This document shows, piece by piece, positions 37,876 through 47,807 of a stretch of 64,000 nt of DNA. Position 1 is the first letter of the stretch. Every line of letters begins with the position of its first letter. Location of the stretch: assembly GCA_916700875.1 (NCBI GenBank), contig CAKAKS010000004.1, positions 14,556,444-14,620,443 on the forward strand. Direction: 5' to 3'. The notes beneath the pieces are model-generated. The model had not been told where the DNA came from and made no database searches. It saw nothing but the letters and a program-made list of their open reading frames with translations. The translations under genes and the position numbers were made by a program. The stretch comes from Sebastes aleutianus. Taxonomy: Eukaryota; Chordata; Actinopteri; Perciformes; Sebastidae.

Positions 37876-38420
37876 AAGGGGTGGGAATTACCAGATGTCC
37901 CACGATACGATATCATCACGATACTTAAGTCACGATACGATCTTATTGTGATTTTATATATTTTTATATGTGGAGTATTGCGATTAAGATATATTGTGAT
38001 TTATTACCTTTTTTCAACTGCAAATTATGCAGTTTGTCAACATCTGTTTTATCTAATAAGTTACAGTTTTCCCCTCAGAGTTTTCTTTCACATATCTTGC
38101 GGTGAGAGGTCAAGGGACAATTTTGAAAATGGCCATTCCAGTTTTTCCTCACCAACATTTTGCATAAATTTGGAGCGTTATTTATCGTTCTTCCCGACAA
38201 GCCAACATGACATGGTTGGTACCAATGGATTCCTTAGGTTTAATATGATACCAGTATTAAGACTGAGCCTGCTACAATGTCTAAAATATAGAATAACAGC
38301 CGGGCCGGATATTTAGGAGGTTAATAGTTTATATAATAAATGACGTCCGTGTATTAATACAATATTGTTACGCAAAGTATCGCGATAGTATGTTGTATAA
38401 ATTTTTTTTCCCCCACCCCA
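37876..38420. mobile_element. Composite: ACGATACG repeat carrying another insertion
   Basis: The left part has GGGGTGGGAATTACCAG, CCCACGATACGATATCATC and ATACTTAAGTCACGATACG. The right part resumes with AAAGTATCGCGATAGTATG followed by poly-T and CCCCCACCCC. Between them, 38081-38290 is a different repeat shared with 46408-46512. I read this as an older element interrupted by a later one. Confidence 0.55.
38081..38290 (+). repeat. Family C repeat copy 1
   Basis: CACATATCTTGCGGTGAGAG, GGTCAAGGGACAATTTTG, AATGGCCATTCCAGTTTTTC and TTTGGAGCGTTATTTA, then GACATGGTTGGTACCAATGG, ATTCCTTAGGTT. The same order of motifs occurs in 46408-46512. A known kind of percomorph dispersed repeat, class unsure. 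Confidence 0.65.
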
Positions 38421-41400
38421 TGTCTGGTGGTCCAACAGTGCAATAAATACTTGAAAATATGTCCAAGTCGTCCCACGCCTTCAAATATAGTCCATTTTTA
38501 AAAATATCTTAGCAGTGTTGAAGGGTTAACCAAAATTACCATGCTATATAATATTATTCAACCCTGAAATGCAATTAAATGTCATAATTTTAGACCATTT
38601 TAAAACAATTTACAGTTCAAGGAAATCAGGGTTTTCCAGAATAGAACAGATATTGCCTTTTTCAGTGTGTCAAGATCAAACTGTTTGCTGGCAATTGTAT
38701 GCACACGCATGCAGTGGCATATTGATATGCCTGCTGAGGCTGTTCTCTGTTTGGGTGCCCAAACAGACTGGTGGGGCTGAACCAACTGGTGTGCCACTGC
38801 AAAGCTAAATCGGCATGTTATTATCAGAGAGACAATATCTGCCGGTTTAACACATGGCAGAAAATGGCTTCTTGACCTGTTTGTGCGGTATTGGAGCTGT
38901 GTGGCTGCACAGCTTTTGTCTAGTTTCCATCAGTCTGTGCATATTTCTGTACAGTATGTGCTGGTGTGGTTGTTCAAATTGCCTTTTATGTGAGCTTGTG
39001 TGCCAATGGCTGGTTGACTAAGTGAGAATTAGTGAGTATAGTTGGGTTTTTGTTGATTTAATCTGACTTGATGGAAACTGCGACAGTTTTTTTTTCTATC
39101 ACACTTCATTCTCTTTAATTTCCACCATCTCTACTACCTACCGCTGCTGAAACTTCTCCTGGCTTTTTTCTGTTCACATCCTCTTGATTTCCATCTCATT
39201 CCCTCCCTGACTGTTCTTATTCTATAGGAAGCACTTGTACAAGTACCCATATAGACCTTTTTTTCCATTATTCACCTGATGCTTAATGCAGGAGCACAAT
39301 CTTGCAAAGACAACTCCTCTCCCAAGGCTATGAATTAGAATTTGAATGGGTTGAAAGCACGAGTGCCGGTTACACAGCTGCTTTATACTGAATGAAAAGC
39401 TTCTCCTTCAGTTCATTTAATCGCTGCAGATATTTGAAAGCAGCACGACCGATAAGTTGATAAAATGCAGCGTCGTATTTGCCAGAGCGCAGTGCCATTA
39501 TGCACGGCCGTCCACCGCATTTACCTTCATTAAATCACATGCAAATGTCACGAGGCTGCTACAGAATGACCGCACACACCTCTACAGATTGGTCGGCTAT
39601 TACTGCCCGTTTATGCAAAAGACATCGGATTACCGGAGCTCATTCATCCTTTCGATCCCACTTTAAAAAAAATACATATCAGCTGTTCATGTTTTATTTT
39701 TGAAATGCATTACTGTGCAAAAGCTGCTGTATCACATTTGAAGATATGATGTGACAATTTAATTTACAACCTGAAATACAGTATAATTATGACTGAAATG
39801 GCATCAGATTTATGCAGTTGTATAACTGCTTCTCCAAACTATTTTTTAAGATAATTTTCTATCTAATTTTGATGTTAAAAAACTCACCATCTGCGTCTGG
39901 CTGCAGAGTTATGGTGGTGTGTGTTGACGTCGTGCCGCTCTGCACCATCCAGGGTACAAAATGATTTCCTGAAGAAGCGCTTTTTAATTTGGTGAGCTGT
40001 TGTTGTCGTGCGTCACTGTGATTTCAGAGCTATGAGACCAGTGACTGGCTCAGAGTCTATTTTTTAATCACAGCACCCTCTGATCTGTATTCCTCTTCAT
40101 CCTGCCCTTTATGCACTTTGTGCTGCTGCACATACATGAACCAAAATAGCAGGTGCGCTTGGAGACACTCTGTACAGAAACCTGCAATTTGATATGCAAG
40201 GTTACATTCTGGTTATGTATGGGTATCATCTAGATAACAAATGCATATTAACGCAATTTGTCCCACTGCCCTGCGTGTGTCCGTATGTGTGTGTGCGAGA
40301 GGCCACAGTCCCGGTGCATGCCCTCTGGGTAAAACTGTAAGGTTAGGACTTGTAAGAAGACACTGCTATGTCAGCAAGTTGCCATGACAATGCAGTCATT
40401 CCCCTATTTCATTGTCTTTTTCCTCCTCTTGTCTTTCGGGGGGGGAAGGTCACATGACTGAATTGATCCCCGTAACACAGGGATACATAGAGCGCTGTTC
40501 CTCTCTTTTAGTTCTCTTTCAAACAGCAGCAGCCGCATAGATCATCCATCATACGGCCGTCACCTGCAGCTTTCCAAACAGCTTTAGGCATTGAGCTGGA
40601 CTGTACAGTGCAGTCTATCAGAATTCTGAAGTTTGTGCTGACGTATCCCATAAAGAAGATGTTATTAAATGAAGCGGAATAGCTAATTTAGATTTCTCTC
40701 TGTCACACAGCAGGTGTGGAAATCGATTATGCACGTCAGAGTGAATAGGTAATGTGTGATGCATAATGCTACATAAATCAACATGACACGGCTCTTGAGT
40801 AATGCTAAGACGATTGCATCTTTTAGAGATTCGACAGCTCCGGCGTTACGCATTGAATACAAATCCAAGGTCGTTGTGTTGCTGTCTGCCATCCATTCCC
40901 AGGCTTGTTTGGAGGCTGACTGAGCTTTGTAGGCTAATAGCCAGGTGGAGCGCTACATAATTCATTGGAACTAAGTTTCCAGCCAGAGAGCGGAGAGGGA
41001 TTACAGAGCCAGGCTCATACCTCTGCTGCCTTTATTGCAGGAAAGTGACAAGAGGGAAGTAAATCTGAAAACAAATGACTTACTGCACATGGCCTGCACG
41101 TAAACATAAACGCATACATTGTGCTCAATTCCATTTCGGCTTGTCTGGACTTGCAGTTGTGATAAAAGTGCAGTCTGACACTGATGGTTCTTCTATCCTG
41201 TGAATTGGAGCCTCAACCTTTTAACCCCGCTGTGTTCTGACAAGGCAGTGAAAGTCCCGTCCTTTTATTTTGCCCACGTAATTAAATCAAATCATTAATC
41301 TGTGTTAATGAGTTTGGCCACCGGGGAGCTGCTTCATTAGGTGCAATGTGCTTTCTCATCAGGTCCGGTTGCCCTGCGTTCTCTTCCTTCATCCTCTGCC

Positions 41401-41694
41401 GCTCTGGCGCCGTCTCAAGGGTGAGGGGTGAGGAGAACAGAAGGTCAGGAGAGGTTGTTAGGATGGGGGGGGATGGAGGGAGCATTGCAGACACCATTTT
41501 ATTGTTATGCCTGAAATTCCATTCCCAGCCAAGGCAACGATGGAAGCAGCAGGGTGCCGTGTATCCCAGAATTCCTTGCATTTCTTGCAGAAGTTGTAAT
41601 CTTTCAGGGAAGGGAAGTTGCCTGTTGTAAAATCTCGTCTTCTGTAATGAATATCACTTAACTATAAAGTTGATCATTGATCAACCATTTAAGT

Positions 41695-42345
41695 CTTTAA
41701 TTGACAAGTGTGTAACAATTAGGGGGATTTATTGGCAAAAATGTAATATAAGTATGTTTTCTTTAGTGTATAATCACCTGGAAATAAGAGTTGTGTTTTT
41801 TGTTACCTTAGAATGAGCCGTTTATATCTACATACGGAGCGGGTCCTCTCTTCAGAGCCGGCCGCCACTTTTCTACAGTAGCCTAGAATGGACAAACCAC
41901 TGTGTTAACTTTTCCTGCTTGGACCGGAGTCGATAACGTTACTTGCTCCAGCGTTAACTCCCATCACTCCACCCAGCCGCTGGGAAACCTCTGTTGGTCT
42001 TGAGGAGCTGCGGCATTTATTTCTGCACAAACTGCAACTTCCACTGTACATTCACTTGATATTCTCAAAGCTAAACTAGCTCTCTGTCTTCTGCTCCTCT
42101 GCACGCATTCGCCGCCACGCTCTCTCTCTTGCTTCACCACTCACTTCCCACGTACATACAATTTACACACTGGCTCTGCTTTTCTCCAAATGACCTATGT
42201 TACTCTTACAACAGCTCTAGAGAGGGCCATTCGCGTTTTCACCTTGGCCATCGTAGTTCCCCTACACGCTTGGCACTTGGGAGAGGTTGCAATCTGCAAT
42301 CTCACTGCTAGATGTCACCAGATGTTACACACTGTACCTTTTAAT
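41695..42345 (-). mobile_element. Family A copy 2 (opposite orientation, no nested insert)
   Basis: The reverse complement of 9151-9872: on the + strand it reads AATTAGGGGGATTTATTGGC, TTTAGTGTATAATCACCTGG, GTCGATAACGTTACTTGC, CACTCACTTCCCACGTACAT and GAGGTTGCAATCTGCAAT. It lacks the 208-bp insert of copy 1 and so shows the uninterrupted site (GTCCATTCTAGGCTACTG on the minus strand). Confidence 0.75.
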
Positions 42346-42409
42346 TGAACAGAAATGCTTTTTAAATGCTGTTTTTCTGTTTTATATAATTGTAAGTTAA
42401 ATATCTTTG

Positions 42410-42556
42410 AGGTTTGGACTATTCATTGGGCAAACAATCAATCTGAAGACAGGCTGTGGAAAATTGTGACAAGCATTTCACTATTTTCTGACATTTTACA
42501 ACAATCAAAAGTGTAAAATGAAATGAATGAAAAAAGTCATTAGTTGCAGCCCTAGA
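42410..42556. mobile_element. hAT-like 3' fragment
   Basis: AACAATCAATCTGAAGAC ... AGTCATTAGTTGCAGCCCTAG. The terminal TTGCAGCCCTAG is typical of fish hAT short elements. The 5' end is not distinct. Confidence 0.45.
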
Positions 42557-45128
42557 CAACTACAAAGGATTGCAAAATAACAGAAGCACATTAAGATACA
42601 ATACAGCAGCCACATGGGCATTTACCTTCCTGTAATCATGCCTCTAATTCACGCTTCTGTTGCCATTCTTCTTTCTGTTTCACCCTCATTCATTCCTACA
42701 AGCTCTGAATGAGTCAGTGCAGCTCATGAATACAGACAGAGTCAGGAGAAGCAGAGCTCTTACGGAGTGTGTAGGAGGAGGCAGAGTGGAGACAACAGAG
42801 CAGCGCTGGTCCCTGAAGGTTAGATATGAGAGGGATGTTGCTGAGCAAGCTTTATCACTCTGTTACACAGCAGGATCAGTCACCACAGACTGCAGCCCAG
42901 CTCCTCTCCTTTCCTCTCCCTCTGTTTCTTTATGTTCCATCATCCATGCTCTCCCCCTCCCTCAGACGTTATTCTGTTTCTTCCTGCCTCATCTGTTTGC
43001 CTTTGTCTCCGCTTTCTCTCCCTGCCACTTTCCTCTCAATGTATCAGTTTTTATTTCTTTCTATATCCCACAATATTGCCTTTCTCTTTCCAGATTATTG
43101 TCGAGTAAATCTCCTCTTCCTCTTCCTGACACCGCTGAGTCCATCCATCACGAACACTAGAGCTGAAACACTAAATTGGGGTCAACGATGCACCATAAAA
43201 GTCTCTAACCTAATCCCTCCTCCACTCTTACCCTTGATGCCCTTGCACCTCCCCTGTCATATGTCCACGTGCATGCACAGTTTTAGCATTCATGTGTGTA
43301 TTTAATATGCAGAGAGGGAGTGACCTTGGTTGACGTTAAAGTCACCGAGTATGCTTTGTTGCTTCTTAATGAGTTCTTTTCAATGCTTGTGTGCGTGTAT
43401 TTGGCTTTTTTCTCTAGGCCTGTGCAATAAACAATAATAGCTCGTTCCTGATATTGGATTCTGCTTGTAACATGTTAGTTTGCACGCTCTGTGACTTCAT
43501 CCTCAATATGTATCCTTTCATGCATGTCTAACGCAAATAACAAAGTCAGCACAAACATATTGAAAGTCACGCTGGATGGTCACGTAGATGGTTTAGATGC
43601 TGACTATGTATAACATAAGAGTGAAAAGCCAATAACCGCAATGGAGAGCGCGTAATCCATTACCTCGGCACGTGTAGAAAACCATATGAAGCCTCTAATG
43701 CATTGTCCTTCACGTGCTGCTGGTAAAGGTCTATTGTGTAATTGAGTTGAGTGAGCCTGTGGCGTGCCATGCGTTCCACATTGGCATGCACCCCCTGTGC
43801 TCCACTGACGTCTGCCATCACCACGGCATGTATTTGTGTGTGATGGAGCGCTGCTGCTGTGCCAGCATATTCCTCAATCCGATGGCTCTGCCCTGGCCGC
43901 CCTTCAGCCCGGCCGCAGCCCTCCAATCCCTTCATCCCTGAATATCACGGCTCGGTGCCAAGCGGGCAGGGTAGGGCGACGAAGTCAGGCACGGTTTATG
44001 ACCCCCTTCGTCCTCCAATCGGGCAGAACACTGTTAACGTGATAGATGGAGTGGCGAGACAGGCGCTTACACAATCCCCCAAGGAGGGTAAAATATGGCC
44101 GTCCCCGCCTGGGTGCCGGGAGAGGGGATGATGGAGATTGGAGGGCAACCAAAGGACCATACTTGGCGCTCAACCTTTGCCTGACGAGTGAACGGCTGGG
44201 TGCACCCGGTGTGTCTGGTTGAAGCCAGAGTGTGTTTAAATGATGGTGTGTTATATTTGGGGCACAGGAAGGGTCAGCAATCCGCAAGGTGAGGTGATGA
44301 GAGTGATTCATTCAGGCTTTTATTTATGTGGCGTTTAATTATATTCAGGCTTCCTGTTAGGTTTAAAGCAAGAGCTGACTCCCTCAACTGATTCATACCG
44401 TCGTGTCCATTCATGTTTCCATTATTAAGCAGCTCAAAACTACTGGATCATCTTCAGATTTACATTTGTAACATTATTTTTGAAGAGTCGGACTGGTCTG
44501 AAGCTCAATCAAGAGGCAGGAGATTTGAATCTGAAACCCTCTGTACTATAAAATGATGTGTACCAACCATTCAGAGTGACTCACCCTCAGCCTTTCTATT
44601 GCACACTATGTTCTGTGCTTTATAGATAGAAATTATTTTGCCGTTTACCCCAAAAGTGTGATTCACTAGCTCAGGATTTGTGAGACGTTTCTAATTTCAA
44701 GATTGAGATAATAAGATAAGACCTCTTGCCGTCCTTGCCAACTATAATTAATTGTTTATTCTCTCTGGTGGGTAATTTCTCCATTTACATTGTGTAATAG
44801 TTTGACTGCCGCGGTGAATTGACTCTCTCAGCCAGCAGGATATGAGAAATGGTGCAGTGAAAGGAGTTACAAAGATGAAATATGATATGCGAGGGACAGA
44901 GAGAGAAAGAGGGGGACGGAAATCTTCTTCAGGTGCTTAGAAGTGATTCATGTCTGCTAGATTTATAGGAATGAAACTGCCACGGACCTTATTTATTTTT
45001 AGAAATGTATACACTCACATACTTTATGGGCGTAGAAACTTGTGTAAAAAAAGACCGATCACCAGAGTCCTTGGAGCCAAGGGAATTAACCATTGTTGTC
45101 TTGCATTCTGTGTTCATGTGTGTAAGCG

Positions 45129-45148
45129 TGTGTGTGTGTGTGTGTGTC
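45129..45148. repeat. (GT)n microsatellite
   Basis: About ten GT units ending in CTG. Confidence 0.9.
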
Positions 45149-46089
45149 TGCTTTAGGCTGATAAGAGGATTTGTTGAAGGGCCCTTTGTTCTTTAAGCAA
45201 TATTTTCCTCTCTTTCTCTTTTTCTCAATAGTTTTGTTTAAAGAAGCCATGATTTAATTAAGTGTAGATAAGGATTTGGGCTTTGGGACATTGTTGGAAC
45301 CGCACTATAGGAGTGAACTAACTGTTTGAATGAAAATATGAGGGTGGTGAAAGATGCAAGCCTCCTGGGTTGTAGGGATGCCATATGCAAATGTTGGCAG
45401 GGCTTTTGAGTTTCCATTCTGTCAAAAACAAACTTGATGGAGGAGAAGTGTGCGTGTTTGTAGTTTGTTATGCATTTGTTATGTAATCTGGCAGAGATGA
45501 GGCGTTCCTCTGGTTTCGGTGGGGGGAGATAAGACATTTGAGTGTTAGTATAGATACACACAGCACACCTACTTCTAAACACAGACTCATTCACAAACAC
45601 ACTTCCACATGTGTGCACATGTGTATGAGAGGAGCAACAAAAGCATGTCGCTTGTAGCCATCTTGCCAGTGAAAATGAAAATATAACTGCGAAATCTACT
45701 TGTTGGTGAGAATTCTGTCATTCACAGAAACATTTTCTGGGTTTTGGTTTTGTTACACAGATGTGGTGCTAAATTTAACTGTTCTTTTACCCCTTGAGAA
45801 TTGATAAAAATGATAAAAAAATAACACATTAAGACCTTGAGGAACACCATAGAAAAATCCATGCTGTGGATTTGGTTTCAAAAACTTTTGCCATTTGGAG
45901 ATTTCTGCAAGAATTAAATTTTTCGGCTTTTGGATGGCAAGCACTTCTGTTCTGAAAACTGCTCAGAAACCCCATTATTGTCAATCTAACTAGGAAAGCC
46001 ATCAATCCTCTGAATGCCATAGTCTCTAGTTTGTGGCTGTAAAGTTTCATGAGGCTGTGATTATCCTAGAGGTTACAACAGGTCATTTT

Positions 46090-46520
46090 ATACAGTGAGG
46101 TCAAGTTTCCAAAAAATGATCTCACTATGTGATATAGCTACTATGGGGACTAACATCATCACACATGAATACAATTGGGCTCATTGGATCCACAAGAGTC
46201 TCAGATTTACAGTGATACCCAATTTATGTAATTCCAAGACTGTTTAGGGACGCCAGTATGCAAAAATATTCAAACACATAATTTTTAGAATAGGCAAAAA
46301 TAACACATTTTTACTGCATTAAAAAAAACTGCATGGTTTTTGCCCCAAACTGCATCATAAAGTGGGCACATCTGTAAAGGGGAGACTCGTGGGTACCCAT
46401 AGAACCTATTTTCATTCCTGTATCTTGAGGTCAGAGGTCAAGGGACCCCTTTGAATATGGCCATGCCAGTTTTTCCTCGCCAAAATGTAGCCGAACTTTG
46501 GAGCGTTGTTTAGCCTCCTC
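46090..46520 (+). repeat. Family C repeat copy 2, longer 5' part
   Basis: Contains ACTGCATGGTTTTTGCCCC, AAAGTGGGCACATCTGTAAAG, GGGAGACTCGTGGGTACCC, TGAGGTCAGAGGTCAAGGG and GGCCATGCCAGTTTTTCCTC. The last hundred bases match 38081-38180. It seems to extend further 5' and to lack the 3' part seen in copy 1. Confidence 0.65.
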
Positions 46521-47345
46521 CTTCCATTCCCGCCTCTGAAAGACAGTAAAAGTGGTCGGGATCGCCAGCAATCCTGCGGGTCTCGGAGGGTTAATGCATA
46601 TGCACACACACACACACACAACCATCATAAAGAGCTAATCCTTCCCCTCATTCACACAAACACACACTCTCACACCCTGATGGCTAGCAGCAATGTTCCA
46701 GGTGTAATTATAGAAAGTCTGCCCCCTGATTACAGCTAGTAAATGGCTTTGACTCTCGTCTCTGCTGGATGTCCACAGGAGGTTTTTCCACTTGTCCAAC
46801 TAAGGTTATCTAACTTTAATGAGTTTTTCCCTTCCTGCGGCAAAGTGACAAAGTGTGATTGGCTCACCTCAGAAAGGGTCTGAGAGCCCCCGAGGGTTAA
46901 TGTTTTGCCCCCACTCGCTCTGAGGTTTGCTGGAGTGGGAGAGCTGCAGGCGTGCCCTCAGGTCAATGCGAGACCTCTGGAGCTTTCAGGTCGGTTGTTA
47001 CAGACGCTTCAAAAGCTGTGAGAAATGACCTCAGGGCTGGCGGAAAGTTCCCACTGATCTCAGTGCAGGTGTTCTGAATGTGGTGGACGATGCGTCAGGG
47101 GTAATGAACAGCTCCCACAGGCCTGATTTAAACAGTCACAGTTAACCGGGGGTCATTTAGAGCATTAATGAAGAAAGTGGAAAAAACTTGCTCTAAAACA
47201 AAGTGTTTGTTTCAATAATGGGAGTTAATTTTGGCATCATGATCATCAAAATGTTCCAAATATTTATAGTATATCCAGTTAGGAAAGCAGTTAAAAAGAG
47301 TATTTGATGGAAGTTTCTGATTGGTCCCATCTGTGTCTCTTCCAG

Positions 47346-47478
47346 CCGTCATGTACGTGATGGGAGCCCTGGGACCTGCAGCTGGCTACCTGCTGGGAGG
47401 CGTCCTCATCGGTTTCTACGTCGACCCCAAAACTGTCGTCAACATCGATCAGAGTGACCCGCGCTTTGTTGGAAACTG
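47346..47478 (+). CDS. slco5a1: slco5a1 coding exon 2: helix 5 and extracellular loop 3
   Basis: A 133-bp exon between acceptor TTCCAG (ending 47345) and donor TG|GTAAAT. It completes codon 314 (Ala) and runs to two bases of Trp358. It encodes helix 5 (MYVMGALGPAAGYLLGG, about 316-332, Gly-rich as in all OATPs) and then the loop FYVDPKTVV...DPRFVGNW. The last residues are the first half of the OATP signature, which continues in exon 3. Intron 1 (25802-47345, 21,544 bp) precedes it and a very short 111-bp intron follows. The length fits the required phase (2+129+2 bases). Confidence 0.96.
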
Positions 47479-47589
47479 GTAAATAAATATGCATGTGCAT
47501 CTGTGTGACTGCCCGAGCCCTTGTGTGCGTTCCGCGTGCGATGATCAATCTGTTCTCTTTACAACCCATCTGTTGTTTCTTCCTGTCAG
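47479..47589 (+). other. slco5a1: slco5a1 intron 2 (111 bp)
   Basis: A phase 2 intron of minimal size between GTAAAT and CTGTCAG. It has in-frame stops (TAA immediately after the donor), so it must be removed. Confidence 0.95.
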
Positions 47590-47807
47590 GTGGAGCGGCT
47601 TTCTCTTGTGTTCCGTCGCCATGCTTCTGGTCATCTTCCCTATGTTTGCCTTCCCCAAAAAGCTGCCCCCACGCCACAAAAAGAGGAAGAAGAAAAAGAT
47701 CGGCTCACCCGGCGACGTATCCAGCGACGACGATGTGATGAAGGAAAAGTCCAGTAGCAAAGACCAGAACGTCACCTCCTCCATGGGCTTTGGAAAGGAC
47801 ATCAAAG
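47590..47807 (+). CDS. slco5a1: slco5a1 coding exon 3: signature end, helix 6, basic loop
   Basis: A 218-bp exon, acceptor CTGTCAG and donor AAG|GTGAGG. It finishes Trp358 and encodes 359-430 plus the first base of Asp431. It opens with WSGFLL, the second half of the OATP signature, continues through helix 6 (about 361-380, ending FPMFAFP) and then enters the large cytoplasmic loop. That loop begins LPPRHKK followed by a run of Arg/Lys (388-394), then an acidic-Ser stretch GDVSSDDDVMKEKSSS and SSMGFGKDIK. The basic run is a strong positive-inside signal. The acidic-Ser stretch looks like a casein kinase 2-type target, which is inference. Reading through the donor gives a stop at 47858-47860, so the exon must be spliced here. 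Confidence 0.96.

Larger units (their letters stand above)
25802..47345 (+). other. slco5a1: slco5a1 intron 1 (21.5 kb)
   Basis: Phase 1 GT-AG intron. Repeats are listed separately. Outside them I see no exon, RNA gene or recognisable second gene. Repeat-poor stretches: 27.4-28.1 kb, 28.7-33.3 kb, 35.0-36.2 kb, 36.7-37.8 kb, 38.5-41.6 kb and 42.6-46.0 kb. Small CA/TG runs sit near 26333-26359, 30334-30351 and 46601-46620. Blocks with balanced composition and homeodomain- or POU-like sites (39420-39650, 40620-40890, 43650-44330) are possible regulatory elements. Confidence 0.9.

Noticed and set aside
37846..38316. A 156-codon frame on the + strand.
   Set aside because: It lies across two nested dispersed repeats (ACGATACG type and family C), so it is repeat DNA and not a gene.
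42660..43305. Two overlapping 160-codon frames on the + strand in intron 1.
   Set aside because: Pyrimidine-rich sequence gives Ser/Leu/Pro/Phe-rich peptides in both frames with no domain, no splice logic and no repeatable family.
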